A stretch of DNA of 64,000 nt from Seminavis robusta (Eukaryota; Bacillariophyta; Bacillariophyceae; Naviculales; Naviculaceae): contig CAICTM010000224.1 of NCBI GenBank assembly GCA_903772945.1, positions 25,371 through 89,370 on the forward strand, read 5' to 3'. The translations under genes and the position numbers were made by a program. The notes below the pieces were generated by a model, which was given only the letters and a program-made list of their open reading frames with translations, was not told the DNA's origin and searched no databases. Below, piece after piece: positions 10,833 through 22,019 of the stretch (position 1 is the stretch's first letter; each line of letters opens with the position of its first letter).

Positions 10833-11679
10833 ACTTGTCTAAGGAAGCCGACAGGGGGGCAGGCTTAGGAAAAGAAAAGCGAAATTCGGGAATAGATGGA
10901 TCCGCTGAAATGAGGGCTCGACTAGACTCCGTGCACCCGGTCAACCACAGGTGCCGGAAAAAAGACAAACAACAACAAAGAGGCCAACCATCATGTCCTC
11001 TGGCGCAAGTGACTTTCCTTGAACTTGAGCCCAAGAAGCCTTTTCATTGAGTACGCTTTTATAATAACACAACCTTTGGGCTCCTCGTGAGTTGCAGCCA
11101 CTTTTACCGAGCCATTTTGGAGAAATATCACTGTCAAGCCAGGGCTTGGTTGAAGCCAAAAGAGAGGAATGACCTCAACCTGTGTCCACTCCTATACCAA
11201 ACTGGCAACATCAACGACCACAAAGGTTCCTTTGTCTGCTGCAATCAACATCAATCCTCTTTTTGAGATTGTTGATGTGATTTGTTCAGCCATATTTCTC
11301 AAGACAAGGTATCAACACAACCACAAAAAGAGTTTCCCAGCACTATCAGATGCTAAAAAGGTCAAGATAAATTCTACAAATGTGATTCGATGATCGTTGG
11401 CATGTGCCGTAGCGCTCTCGCTCCTGGGGGGGCTTTAGAAGTATGGTCCGGTATTTTGCTACTGGCGCATTCAGCAAGGACTGCTAGTAGGGAAATCAGG
11501 GGCCACAAATTGGGGACAAGAAACACACGAGCCAAAGATACGGTGGGCACAACGAAAATTTCATTGCAGTGCCCATGTAGTAGTACCGGTGCCGGCAGTG
11601 CTGGGCTCAGGATGATTCGACCCAACCAAAAGTGCGGAGATCACAACAATCTAATGCATCCAAAAACAAGTGTGGAAGC
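10833..11679. other. Intergenic stretch upstream of the exonuclease gene
   Basis: Only short frames without recognisable content. It must hold the promoter and 5' UTR of the exonuclease-KH gene. A frame continuing upstream from 11680 to 11632 could add 16 residues to that protein. Confidence 0.4.
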
Positions 11680-12555
11680 ATGACGAGGACGTTGATAGTG
11701 GACAATGAAGCCCAGCGCTTGAACTCAAATGCTGCATCGGCGTTCTTTGCAGCGGTTGAACGAGCTTGTCGAAGCGTGGTTCCAACTCGTGTTGCCTTTG
11801 ACTGCGAAGGAGTTTCTCTTTCCAGGATTGGATCTTTGGAAGTTGTCTCGCTCTGTTTCGAAGACGACAGCGGTACGGCATTTCTGGTTGACTTGAACGT
11901 CTCCAAGCATGGAGCAACTCCAGAACACAATGCACGCGTTGCAGCCCTCAAACAGCTCTTTGAGTGCCCAACGGTGACAAAGATCATTCATGACTGTCGC
12001 ATGGACTGCGACGCCCTTTATCACCACTGTGGCATCTCCCTGCAAAATGTTCACGATACTAGTTGCTATCACACCGTGATTACTCTTGAGGATGCGGCTA
12101 GCCTCAATACGGTCCTAGCTTACAACGGCGTCAGCAGCAACACCACACGAGACTCCACTGTGTATCAGAGGAACCCCAACTTTTGGGCTATGCGTCCAAT
12201 GACTGCGATGATGATTACCTGGGCATCTAGCGATGTCGACAAGTTGCTTCAGCTTGCCTCGAGGCAAACTGCCATCTTGACCGCTCGTGGATTGCTCTAT
12301 GAAGCCAACGCCAAGAGTATGTCGGCGCGATTCGCGGGACTTTTGCCTCGAATGTCGGTCGATACGAGCCTTCGATGCAGGCCTTCAGTGATTGGAAAGT
12401 TCATGGGTACGAAAGGCAGGAATGTGAGGAATCTTGAAAAAAGATCGGGAGCCTGCATTTATCGATCTCGTGGCCACGTGAATATGCAGTTCATTGTCTA
12501 CTATCCAGATCAGAATGCCTTGTCCATGGTTCGTCGTGCAATGGCAGGCGTCTAG
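11680..12555 (+). CDS. 3'-5' exonuclease domain plus C-terminal KH domain
   Basis: 291 residues from Met at 11680; an alternative in-frame start at 11632 adds 16. The N-terminal half is a DnaQ/RNase D-like exonuclease fold: FDCEG (Asp41, Glu43), IIHDCRMDCDALYH (Asp105/Asp109) and WASSDVDKLL (Asp185). It most resembles the EXD1/Egalitarian branch, whose members act in RNA pathways. The usual Tyr/His before the fourth Asp is Trp here (position 181), so activity is uncertain. The last 60 residues match a KH RNA-binding domain, with VIGKFMGTKGRNV containing the G-x-x-G loop. The combination suggests an RNA-binding nuclease or an inactive RNA adaptor. It converges with the FAD oxidase gene downstream, 161 bases apart. 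Confidence 0.83.
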   Translation: MTRTLIVDNEAQRLNSNAASAFFAAVERACRSVVPTRVAFDCEGVSLSRIGSLEVVSLCFEDDSGTAFLVDLNVSKHGATPEHNARVAALKQLFECPTVTKIIHDCRMDCDALYHHCGISLQNVHDTSCYHTVITLEDAASLNTVLAYNGVSSNTTRDSTVYQRNPNFWAMRPMTAMMITWASSDVDKLLQLASRQTAILTARGLLYEANAKSMSARFAGLLPRMSVDTSLRCRPSVIGKFMGTKGRNVRNLEKRSGACIYRSRGHVNMQFIVYYPDQNALSMVRRAMAGV

Positions 12556-12716
12556 CTCGTTCGTTCCAGCAGCGATGGCCAAGTCATGAACGTTCAGCAA
12601 CTTGCACGGCCTGAGTAGAGAAGAGTCAGACAAATCCAGCAAACGTTGACACTGACTGGCAACACGGCGATCTACTGCTTGACTTTAAAATGATATAAAT
12701 AATCACTCACTCACGT

Positions 12717-14066
12717 CTATGATGACAACGCCGCCGGCAACTGCGAAAATCGTTGAATGGAAAGCAGTTTGAGACAGTCCTGTTGTTGCTCCGTGAGCTG
12801 CGTGTACTGCATCAATCCCGGAATGAGTGAACTGCAATAGGATAGAATGGTTTGTCCCCAGGCATTGCATCCAAGTAGATAGCAGATTCGACTGTTTGGT
12901 TGGATCCGTCCCACGAGCGGCGCCATGTCGGGTGTTTCCGAGTAGAGTCCATATTGTTGTGGAAAGTCGTGAACGTTTTGTTGTGGATCATTATGATGAT
13001 ATTGTTCCAATGTCCAATGGGAGAGTCGTGCACATCGTTCTTGCAGATGGGGTGGTTTGTAGGCACTGAAATGATCTTCCCCCGAGATGCGTACTTTTCC
13101 ATTGGTAAAGCACCAGTCATGGGAGAACCCCCAGGTGAAAAAGTTGGCGGAATTGTCGCAGCAGTCATCATTGCTATTGGTGGTGGTTGATACAGTATTG
13201 ACGGGGACATGTACTAGGTACGAATAGCATGGTTTGAGGAGACCGTTGAGTTTGGCGTCTTGGTAGAGTGCGCCCGTGGCCATTACGACTTGCTTGGCTC
13301 GGATTTGTGTTCCCGACTGCAACGTGACGGTGACTGCGTCCGAGTCTTCTTGTACGGTTGCTACTGGTGAATTTGCCCAGAATTGTGCTTTTCCATTGGA
13401 TTTTTCGATAGTGAGTTGCAGCAAAGTCTTGGCGTAGAGTGAGGAATCAATGACAGCTTCCTTGGGGAAAAAGATGCCGCAGTGAAAGTTGGAACTAATG
13501 CCCTCTACGGTTTGCAGTCGTTCCTTGTCGCACCATTCCATGTCATCTTGACCACAACCCAACTCTAGCAGTGTCTTGAATTCTCGTCTCAATTCTTCTG
13601 TATCCTGTTCGTATCCCAGATAGTAAGATCCCAGTTCCTTCATGTGCAATGAATGCGTGTCCTTCCAAATTTCCTTGGCCAAGGTCTTTTGCAAGACGAG
13701 TCCCTCTCGTGTGGCAGTGAGGTACCGCGTCGCTCCTTCCTTACCGTGATTTCGCATCATGTCTTGACAGGAACCGGCAAAGATCTGGACCATCATTTTC
13801 ACACACGGCGCCACGGACGACATGGTGGCACTGCCACTTTGACGGGGTCGAACGCCTTCTCCGGCGGCTGGACCCGCATCCAACACCAACAAACGATCAT
13901 TCCCTCCTACATACTGCTGCAAATGGTACGCTGCCGAACAGCCTGCCACTCCAGCACCTACAATGATCACTTCATAATCACAAGAACAAGACGACGATGA
14001 ACTGCCGTCGCTGTTGAAAGGAGGAGTAATAGTACCGGTACGAGTAGCAGGCGACTTGGACGTCAT
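12717..14066 (-). CDS. FAD-dependent amine/amino-acid oxidase (DAO family)
   Basis: 449 residues from Met at 14066 (good context, accATGacg); an upstream in-frame Met at 14105 is also possible. After a Ser-rich leader, residues 31-52 form the dinucleotide-binding strand-loop-helix: EVIIVGAGVAGCSAAYHL, with LLVLDAG ending the second strand. The middle matches the D-amino-acid oxidase/sarcosine oxidase/glycine oxidase group, for example ATGALYQDAKLNGLLKP. A second FAD contact lies near the C-terminus (GRIQPNSRICYLLGCNAWG). Such enzymes oxidise a C-N bond with O2 or another acceptor. The substrate is not readable here. No clear targeting peptide is seen. Confidence 0.82.
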   Translation of the reverse strand: MTSKSPATRTGTITPPFNSDGSSSSSCSCDYEVIIVGAGVAGCSAAYHLQQYVGGNDRLLVLDAGPAAGEGVRPRQSGSATMSSVAPCVKMMVQIFAGSCQDMMRNHGKEGATRYLTATREGLVLQKTLAKEIWKDTHSLHMKELGSYYLGYEQDTEELRREFKTLLELGCGQDDMEWCDKERLQTVEGISSNFHCGIFFPKEAVIDSSLYAKTLLQLTIEKSNGKAQFWANSPVATVQEDSDAVTVTLQSGTQIRAKQVVMATGALYQDAKLNGLLKPCYSYLVHVPVNTVSTTTNSNDDCCDNSANFFTWGFSHDWCFTNGKVRISGEDHFSAYKPPHLQERCARLSHWTLEQYHHNDPQQNVHDFPQQYGLYSETPDMAPLVGRIQPNSRICYLLGCNAWGQTILSYCSSLIPGLMQYTQLTEQQQDCLKLLSIQRFSQLPAALSS

Positions 14067-14334
14067 GGTCGAAATGTTGACAAAAAGATAAAGATCCACA
14101 ACCAATAAGCCAGCCGTCGCTGTGAAAACTCAAATTTGAAGGAGGGTGGTCGACGTCACACACACCCCGAAGATACGTTAACTCCAACCCTAGCTTCTGT
14201 AGCTCGCCCGTCTAAAAATGTGGGTGGCTTTTTAATAAAAAAGCTTAAATTAATTAAAAGGCCTTGGGCCCCAGGAACCCACCCCCCACCCCAGGACCGT
14301 CCGACTGTTTTGGCTAAACTTCCACGACTGACAA

Positions 14335-14610
14335 CATCCTCTTAAACATCCTCTTAATTAACATCCTCTTAGACCTTCATCATCCCCTTCAACATCCTCG
14401 TAAATAAACATCCTCGTAACAACATCCTCTTAAAGCTTCGAAACATCCGCTTAAGCCTTCATTGAAACACCACAGGACTTCCTCTTATCACGAATGAACA
14501 TCCCTTTTAAAATAAACATCCTCTCGACAACATCCCTTTTTAAAAGACAACATCCTCTTATACATCCTCCTAAATCTTCACATCCTCTTACCTCCACCTC
14601 CTCTTAACGA
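14335..14610. repeat. Degenerate minisatellite, unit near AACATCCTCTTAA
   Basis: The core acatcctctta and close variants (acatcctcgta, acatccgctta, acatcccttttaa) recur about fifteen times with irregular 12-25 bp spacing. It lies between the FAD oxidase and the class C receptor genes, upstream of both. Confidence 0.75.
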
Positions 14611-14882
14611 GAACGAGTCAGTCTTGCCAGGTTTTGAAGCCTGAGCGAAAACGGTCGGATGGTCCAGAACCGCTTCTGCCCTTCTCCAAGAAAAAAATGA
14701 AAACTGTGCTCTTGCCAGTACTATTAGCTGGCTAGTATCGGTACTGTACAAGCTAGTACACTGTACTCAGTAGTCTACTTGAGTTGCAGGATAACTATTT
14801 TTTCTGTCTTGCCTAAAAAAAAGCTGTACCAGCTACCGTACCTCAAATTTCCCTCTAACAGCTTCGAACTGGGCAACTGTTC

Positions 14883-17504
14883 ATGCAGAGAGGTGTGAGG
14901 ACAATGGAGTTTTCAACTGGGCTGTCTTCCTCCCTGGGGTATTACAATGAGTTGAGGTCGAATGCTACGAGAATTGAGCGGCCTGAGGGTAGCAATGTGG
15001 ATGTGCTGCATTTCGAGGACGGAGATCCGCTGGCCATATGCCATATCAGCAACATTATGGAGTTTACAATCGATGGGAAACCGGATATAGAAGCATATCT
15101 GCATGCCTTGTCTGTGGCATTTGGAATTCATCACTTGAACACAGCCAATGGCATTTGGTCTCCAGAGCTGGAAGCTATTATGACCCGAGATTGCCCCAAT
15201 CTCAAGTTCACCGTCGAATTTGCCAACATTCAGACCCTCACAGATGTGGCACTCAACACGGCCATTCAACAGACAGACCGAACCGTGAATGAGAAACGAC
15301 CATGTGCGTTTATTGGACCCATTAGATCGGCGCTTGCTTTGCCAACCAGCATGATCACGGGATTAAGAGGATACCCACAACTCAGTGGTAGCACCACCAG
15401 TAAAGCACTCGATGACCCCTCGGCTCATCCTCTCTTTGCTCGGACCTTGGGAAGCGATGATCTTAATGCGGCTCCTCTACTCAAATTCTTGAGGGATGAT
15501 CTCAATGTCAAAAATTTGGCGGTCCTGCATCTCAATGAGCCTTATGGCACTTCCTATGTGGAGGCACTCAAGCAGGCTGTAGCAGAGGAATTTTCAGATT
15601 TCTCGCTTGCCACTATCAGCATGCCCTATCGACAACTCGACAAACAAACCATTGCAGAAGCCGTTAGATCCCTAAAGCTTACCAGGTACCGGTATTTCTA
15701 TGTCATCGTTTTTGATGTATGGGATGAGGTCATGACCGAAGCATACCAACAAGGAATTGCGGGAAACAAGGACTACACTTGGTTGTTCTCGGACACAGTG
15801 GGACCATGGCAACTCTTGACCCAAAAATTTAAGCGTGGCTCCATCTTGCACAAGGTCTATCAAGGGATTGGCGTAGTCGCCTTTACTGCTGGTCCAGCTG
15901 CAGAAGGCTTTGGAGCATCAGTGACCGAATCGCAAGGACAGGCTGATTTTGATTTCCTTCTAAAGCTAGCTCCATATGGTCTCTCTGGCGTGATGAATCA
16001 AGACCAGGCCACCTTGCAACAGGTTTTGTCAGCATATGCACCCTTCTTTTACGATGCCACAATCGCTTTGGGATTATCCGCTTGCAGGGCTCTCAACAGT
16101 ACTGGTAGTGCTGCGACTGGCGATGGCGTGCCCACACTGAATGGGACACATCACTACCAAACTATGGTACAGCACGAGTTTGTCGGTGCCACCGGGTTGG
16201 TGCAGTTTGACAAGGAAACAGGGACACGCACCAATACAATCTCTGATCTTGTCAATTATTTTGAAGATGAGGAGGCCTCCACAGAAAGTTTAGTACAGCT
16301 GAAATCCGTTCGCACGCATCGGTACGAAGATGGAGGTTGGGTCAAGTTGCACGATTTCACGTTTCAAAGTGGCTCCTTGACCTCACCGCCGGATCTACCA
16401 CCCCTGGATGTGGACAACAACCAGTTGAGCCGGCCAACAAAAATTACGAGCTTTATCATGTGCGCTTTCGCCATCATTTTGGCCATTGCATTTGCCGGCT
16501 GGACTCAATGGCACCGCAAGAGTCGGGTTGTACTGGCTTCTCAACCTTTCTTCCTTTTCGTGATTTGTGCCGGTGCCATTGTGTTTGCCTCTGTCATTAT
16601 CCCAGGCCTGGTGGACGAGTCTTGGGCATCCTGGAATGGCTGCCAAGTTGCATGCAACATGACACCATGGTTGCTCTGCATGGGGTTTTCCCTTCTCTTT
16701 GGTGCCCTCTTTACAAAAACGCGGCGCGCCAACATGATTCTGAACAATCCCACACCTATGAAACGGATCAAAGTAACCGTGGCCGATGTCTTGAAGCCTT
16801 TGATTGCTCTTTTGAGTGCAAACATACTTGTGCTATCTCTAATGACAGCACTGGATCCATTGGAGTGGACGGTTGTCGTCACAAAAACGGATACCCTGCG
16901 AGGAGTGCCTTCCGAAACATATGGGACTTGCACAATACAGTCAAGTCAAATCCCCTACATTGTGACTCTGGCAGTCATCAACTTTTGCATTTTTGCTGTG
17001 GCCATCTTTCAGGCCTGGAGAGCTCGAAACATATCCACTGAGTTTGCCGAGAGCAAGTTTGTCTTCAAGTCTCTGATTACTACGATTGCAGTTGTGTTCT
17101 CCTGTGGCCCCGTCATGATTTTGGCCTCGGACGATCCCAATGCCACGATATTTGTGAGATCTGCCATTGTCTTCATTACCAGCACGAACACCCTACTTTG
17201 GATCTTTGTTCCAAAAATCATGTTCGTTCGGAAAAAACGTTCGTCTTCTTCCGTCCGAGTAAGTGGTTTGGTCCCCCCTCCAGCTGGTGAAGTCATCGCA
17301 GATACTACGAGTGGGACTGAAGATGGCAGAGAGGGAGAATTGATCCTGTCTGTGCTGTCGCCGACCGAGTTGATTGGCCAAGTCAGCCACCTTAGGGAGC
17401 AGCTCCAACGGTCAAAGTCGGAAGCAGCAGCTCTCTTGTCTGCACCACAATCAGAAAGAAATCTTGTAGAGGAGCAGTGTCAATCTATGAATCCGTCTCC
17501 CTGA
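14883..17504 (+). CDS. Class C (GABA-B-like) G-protein-coupled receptor
   Basis: 873 residues in one exon. Residues about 50-440 form a periplasmic-binding-protein-like ligand domain of the ANF-receptor type: CAFIGPIRSALALPTS, TLGSDDLNAAPLLKFL and VLHLNEPYGTSYVEAL. From about 519 seven hydrophobic helices follow; the first is FIMCAFAIILAIAFAGW and the last ends at LLWIFVPKIMFVRKKR. TM3 is preceded by CQVACNMTPWLLCMGFSLLFGALFTKTRR in two parts, typical of GABA-B receptors, including the conserved extracellular Cys. The tail carries a short coiled coil near 835-856 (LIGQVSHLREQLQRSK), the element used for GABA-B dimerisation. No signal peptide is visible at this Met, so a first exon may be missing from this call. 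It sits next to an LRR membrane protein and a Roc-COR protein, also likely signalling proteins. Confidence 0.88.
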   Translation: MQRGVRTMEFSTGLSSSLGYYNELRSNATRIERPEGSNVDVLHFEDGDPLAICHISNIMEFTIDGKPDIEAYLHALSVAFGIHHLNTANGIWSPELEAIMTRDCPNLKFTVEFANIQTLTDVALNTAIQQTDRTVNEKRPCAFIGPIRSALALPTSMITGLRGYPQLSGSTTSKALDDPSAHPLFARTLGSDDLNAAPLLKFLRDDLNVKNLAVLHLNEPYGTSYVEALKQAVAEEFSDFSLATISMPYRQLDKQTIAEAVRSLKLTRYRYFYVIVFDVWDEVMTEAYQQGIAGNKDYTWLFSDTVGPWQLLTQKFKRGSILHKVYQGIGVVAFTAGPAAEGFGASVTESQGQADFDFLLKLAPYGLSGVMNQDQATLQQVLSAYAPFFYDATIALGLSACRALNSTGSAATGDGVPTLNGTHHYQTMVQHEFVGATGLVQFDKETGTRTNTISDLVNYFEDEEASTESLVQLKSVRTHRYEDGGWVKLHDFTFQSGSLTSPPDLPPLDVDNNQLSRPTKITSFIMCAFAIILAIAFAGWTQWHRKSRVVLASQPFFLFVICAGAIVFASVIIPGLVDESWASWNGCQVACNMTPWLLCMGFSLLFGALFTKTRRANMILNNPTPMKRIKVTVADVLKPLIALLSANILVLSLMTALDPLEWTVVVTKTDTLRGVPSETYGTCTIQSSQIPYIVTLAVINFCIFAVAIFQAWRARNISTEFAESKFVFKSLITTIAVVFSCGPVMILASDDPNATIFVRSAIVFITSTNTLLWIFVPKIMFVRKKRSSSSVRVSGLVPPPAGEVIADTTSGTEDGREGELILSVLSPTELIGQVSHLREQLQRSKSEAAALLSAPQSERNLVEEQCQSMNPSP

Positions 17505-18310
17505 GTTGCGTCGGGATCCTTCAGACTGGCACTCGTCGGCCTTGAACGGATTTCAGTGGCCGTCATGCCTGTCTCCCTCAAGTCACGGTTGGGGACAGCA
17601 GTGTTCAAGGGCATGCCAGTTCCGAATCATGCAAGCATGATCCTCAGGCGAGCCAATCTTTGACCCCCAGAATCGAATCAAAGCGCGGGAACTGTAAATT
17701 ATAGATCAGCGGTGGCAACGTGCGGCCGCGTTACAATTGCCGTGCGTCCAGGTCAATGGGAAGCTTTGTCAGGGTGCAAACTCAAGCAAACTCCTCCTCA
17801 CTGGTACTGTCGCAGCTTCCGCCGACTTATTAATTAACAAAAACCTTGGATTCCAAACGATCCAGTACATGTACGATCCAGAATACTCTCCTTTAAAGCT
17901 TTAAACACCATTGGGTACCGCTCGTTTAAATCCCTGAGGCTTACCGGATGGTGGCATTGATCCTCACATTTTGCAAATTTGGCATCTGCAAGGACCTGGC
18001 ACAGCAGCCAGGAAGCCAGCTTCGGCAAGCAATGCATCTCAACCATCAGTGGATAGCTGTATCAAGCTGCAACGGAACCAAAGCAGGTGGAAGGAATAGC
18101 CTCGCACCAATCCATTCGAACTGATGAGCGGTGGAGTATCGAAAGATTGAAAATCAGGGAGAATCGAATCAAAGCCTATCGATACATTACAAATCACAAG
18201 TGCTGTGAGCCGGGTAGAAATTGTTGGGTTGGCACCTTTGCTAGTCTTGTTGCCGTGTGGCTCACTTTTTGATTCGCTGCTTTACTGTCTTTGTTTGTAG
18301 CAAGTCTACC
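17505..18310. other. Intergenic stretch before the LRR gene
   Basis: No supported gene. A pyrimidine tract with AG (tgtctttgtttgtag at about 18286-18300) lies just before the LRR start Met, so a 5' UTR intron acceptor is possible. An in-frame upstream Met at 18257 falls in that tract. Confidence 0.4.
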
Positions 18311-21300
18311 ATGTCATCTTTTGAAGAGTCCGAAGCTTCTTCTTCGGGGGCAGATGAATCCACGGAGGAGGAGGAAGAAGACGGCGACGACGATGTCATG
18401 GCACTACTGAACATGGCACGAACACGGGCTGCAAAGCCTGGCACTGATCGGGTAACGGCGGTCATGGAATCTGCTCGTGAACTGGCTCCATTTCATAATG
18501 AAGCGGACGTCTTGGCACTACTGGAAAAGGCCAAGGCACGGGTTGCAGAAATCAAAGAAACCCAAGCAAACATGGATTCCTCGGAGCAGTCGCAGTATGT
18601 CTCGTCCATCATGTCATCCATGCGGGAACTAGAGAGCAGCCAAGACGAAGATGATTTTGAAGCATTGCTGGAAAAAGCAAAGGCTCGGATCAAGCGGGGA
18701 ACGATCATTCCCACGACTGCTCCTCCTGACATCAAGGAACCAGATTCGTCTTCTTCTGGAGCATCCAAGAAACTCAATGTGGAACCAAAGCAATCGGCCA
18801 GCAGCATCGAGACTGACGAAGGCGAAGAAGAGGACGACTTTGTGGCTGTGCTAGAAAAAGCCGACAGCTCTCGAGCGGCCACGTTCCAGGCAACCATGAG
18901 GGCAGAACAGTCATTGATGCAGGATTCATTTCAAGGGATAGGCGCGTCTTTGGCAGAAGAACAGCCGTCCTCGTCAGAGCTATCTCCGGCGCCACGCCTT
19001 ACTCGATCGAATTCGGAAGAATTTATCGTAGCCTCTCCCACTCCGCGTACGCAACAGTTCCAACGAAGTGGTACTGTCTCTGGAGATTTTGCTCGTGGAG
19101 GAGCCAAGACGCATGATCTACTAGCCGGAGGAAGCGGAAGCACAAGTCGACCTGGAAGTAGTTCACCTACGCGACAACAGCCATCTTACAAAAAGCCTCT
19201 TAAGGACCACTCCTCTCGGTCTAGAGGCGCCACGCGCACAGGATCCAATCCAAACCTTAGCGATAGCCCGACGCGCTCTGGATCCAATCGGAGCTTACGC
19301 AACAGTCCAGCGAGGTCGGGATCGAATTCAAGCCTCCGTAGCATTCCCTCGGACAGGAACGACGAAACTACATCTGGTCAAACGACGAAAGATCTCAAGC
19401 ACTCGTCAGTATCACATCTCAACTATCATGCGAGAAAGAACGATGAAGAAGATGACGACTTTGACATGGGCTTCCCGCCGCCCCTCACACAAAAGGGGAG
19501 TTTGGATGCTCACCTATTCCACCAAAAGGGAAGGGATGAACCAATGTCCAGGATAAGTGGTACAGATACGAGTATGGGATCTGTGGATGTGACCATCTTG
19601 TTGGATGACTATGACACCAAGAGCAAGATTGGTGACTTGAAGGTCAAGCCAGGTACAGATGCTACCAAGGCAGCTTCATCGTCCGCTAAGGACAAGTCTG
19701 CTAGTACCTCGTTGTTTCCACAACGCAAGCCGGCGGTTGATCAGAGTGTCAACCTCATGGATGCCAACGCAGGACAATACGAAAGTGGCAGTATCGGAAG
19801 TAGTGGCAGATCCAGCGTTTCCGGAAGTGGCAGACGAATGGGTGCTCCATCACGACCAAAGAAGTACGCCTCCCGGCCACAGAGAAAGGACAGGGTTAGT
19901 ACAACTTTTCTTGGTCTCATCTCGGAAGCCTATGTGGAAGACTCGACACTAACCTACCAGGATGACTTCTCCCATGCAAAAAAGAAGCAAACGTACTTTT
20001 GTAGCTGGACCACTTTTATTATCTTGGTCATCATTTTTGCGGCTGGAGCTGCGGTGATACTCTTTGTCCCCTCTGTGTCGAATGTGGTGGGTGTTGGTGA
20101 AGCATCAAAGTCAGGAGTCAACCTCGTTGATGTTCTCGAGGTGCAAGGCAATGACCAAGACAACTTCCGCGATGGGACCGTTATGCTTCCTCCTCATCCT
20201 GTCAAGATCTCATCTGGAATGACAGCTGAGCTGAGTGAGTTGACACAAATAGTCACGTCCCTACAGAAAAAGATGTCTGAGCTACAAGCTTTGATTGTAA
20301 AGCATAGAGTCTCAAAAACTGGCGACTTTGATTGGGCACACTTCCATGATGACTACGATCAATTCAAATTAATGAACCCGCAAACAAAGGCTCTCGTATG
20401 GCTGGCACACCAAGGCACGTTTCACGGGGAGCAAGAACATGACTTCCAGCACCACAGGCTACTCCAACGGTATGCCCTAGCTGTCTTGTACTATTCAACT
20501 CATGGACGGCACCCTCCAAGACTCGATGCAGCGACCATTATAGATACTGCAAACACAGATTTCTTCCCGTCGTCATTCTTGTATCATATGGAACATGAGT
20601 CTTCCTGGTTCCATAGCCATCATTGGTTAAGCAAAAAGTCGGTCTGCACCTGGCGAGGAATTGGTTGTGACCCCGAGGCAGCTGAAAATGAAAAGATCAT
20701 TGCTCTGAACCTCACGCACAATGGGCTGTGTGGAACATTTCCTTTGAGAGAGATGACAGTATCGCTCGGTTGGAGCCTCCGGTCCATTGACTTGAGTGGA
20801 AATCATATCACTGGAGACTTGAGCCTACGTGAGCTGGAAAACGAAACCGCCATCAGTGAATTGGTTTCATGGCCACATCTTCGGAAACTGCGCATGCAAG
20901 ACAATCAACTGGGTGGCAATCTCCCCATTGACTGGATGCATACGTGCAAAGACATTGAAGAGATCAACCTATCTGGAAATGCTTTTGTGGGGACTTTGCC
21001 TGACCATGCATTTCAGTACTCAGAGAATCTTCGAAGAATTCAGCTTGATCACAACCAGCTGGCAGGCAGGGTCCCCGTTATAGGTCACCTGGAAAAGCTA
21101 GGTGAGTGCTAGTTGCAAACGTGAGCTCATCATGTCGAGGAGGCGTCCAACGCACTGATGTGTGTCTGCACTATCGCAATAGAGCATCTTGAAATCCAAG
21201 ACAATGTTTTTACGGGGCCATTTCCAACAGGGGTTTTCATGCTCACAAGTCTGCGTAAGTCAGCAAAACCTTGGAAGTTACAGCTGCATGCTTGCTATTG

Positions 21301-22019
21301 ACCCCAAGTTATCTCTCTGTTTGTACATAGTGGAGCTGAGGGCAGGGGATAACCTCTTCAGTGGTACTTTGTCAACAGATTTGGCCAACATGATCAATTT
21401 AGGTTTGTTCAATGATTGGTGCTTCTATCTAGTAGTCTTGATACTCTATCTGAGCTCACCCAGGGCAATCGTCCTATTTGATTCACGCAGAGGTCTTGAC
21501 AGTCGAAAACAATAGGCTCCATGGAGCGGTTCCCGATGTCTTCTACACTCTTCCCAACATGAGTAGGTTTGAACCATTTCGTGATCTTGCATACCAGTGC
21601 TCCGTTGATCACGCTAACTGGACCTGTTGCTTGTTTTGACAGCACAACTCTCTCTGCGAGGAAACAACTTTACTGGGCAGCTCCCGGAGAGCTTGGCAGC
21701 AACGGAAAGACTTGGTAGGGCCGCGTGTTGATCCATTTGTTATTGGAGCATACCAAGTAATCTCATGGGTCTTTCTTTGGCTATGTTTGCAGAAGCCCTG
21801 GCTTTGGAAGGCAACAGTTTCTCTGGTACTCTCTCCTCTAGTCTTTCTGGCTTGACTAACTTGAAATCACTGCTCTTGTTCAATAATCATCTGACTGGCA
21901 AGATCCCGGATGAAGTGTGCTCTTTGAAAGAAGGTTTTTTCAACTTCAAACGGCTCCGACACATTGCTGCCGACTGCTCTTTGAAAGTTGCGTGTTCTTG
22001 CTGTGACGAATGTTACTAA
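18311..22019 (+). CDS. Single-pass membrane leucine-rich-repeat protein
   Basis: Six exons: 18311..21101, 21183..21254, 21331..21402, 21491..21562, 21643..21714 and 21793..22019, all with GT-AG introns in phase 1. Together they encode 1101 residues. The first 560 residues are acidic then Ser-rich, presumably cytoplasmic. They hold four copies of a motif near ALLEKAKAR (residues about 28-43, 65-80, 115-130 and 176-190) and an RSGSN-x-SLR repeat near 315-350. A transmembrane helix lies near 565-588 (FIILVIIFAAGAAVILFV). The LRR cap CTWRGIGC follows, near 780, then plant-type LRRs (L-x-L-x-x-N-x-F-x-G-x-L-P) to the end. The C-terminus has a Cys cluster (CSCCDEC). There is no kinase domain. The protein would be a type II receptor or adhesion protein; the ligand is unknown. 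Confidence 0.87.

Noticed and set aside
16337-17041. 234-codon plus-strand frame inside the receptor gene
   Set aside because: It is an out-of-frame shadow of the seven-helix region.
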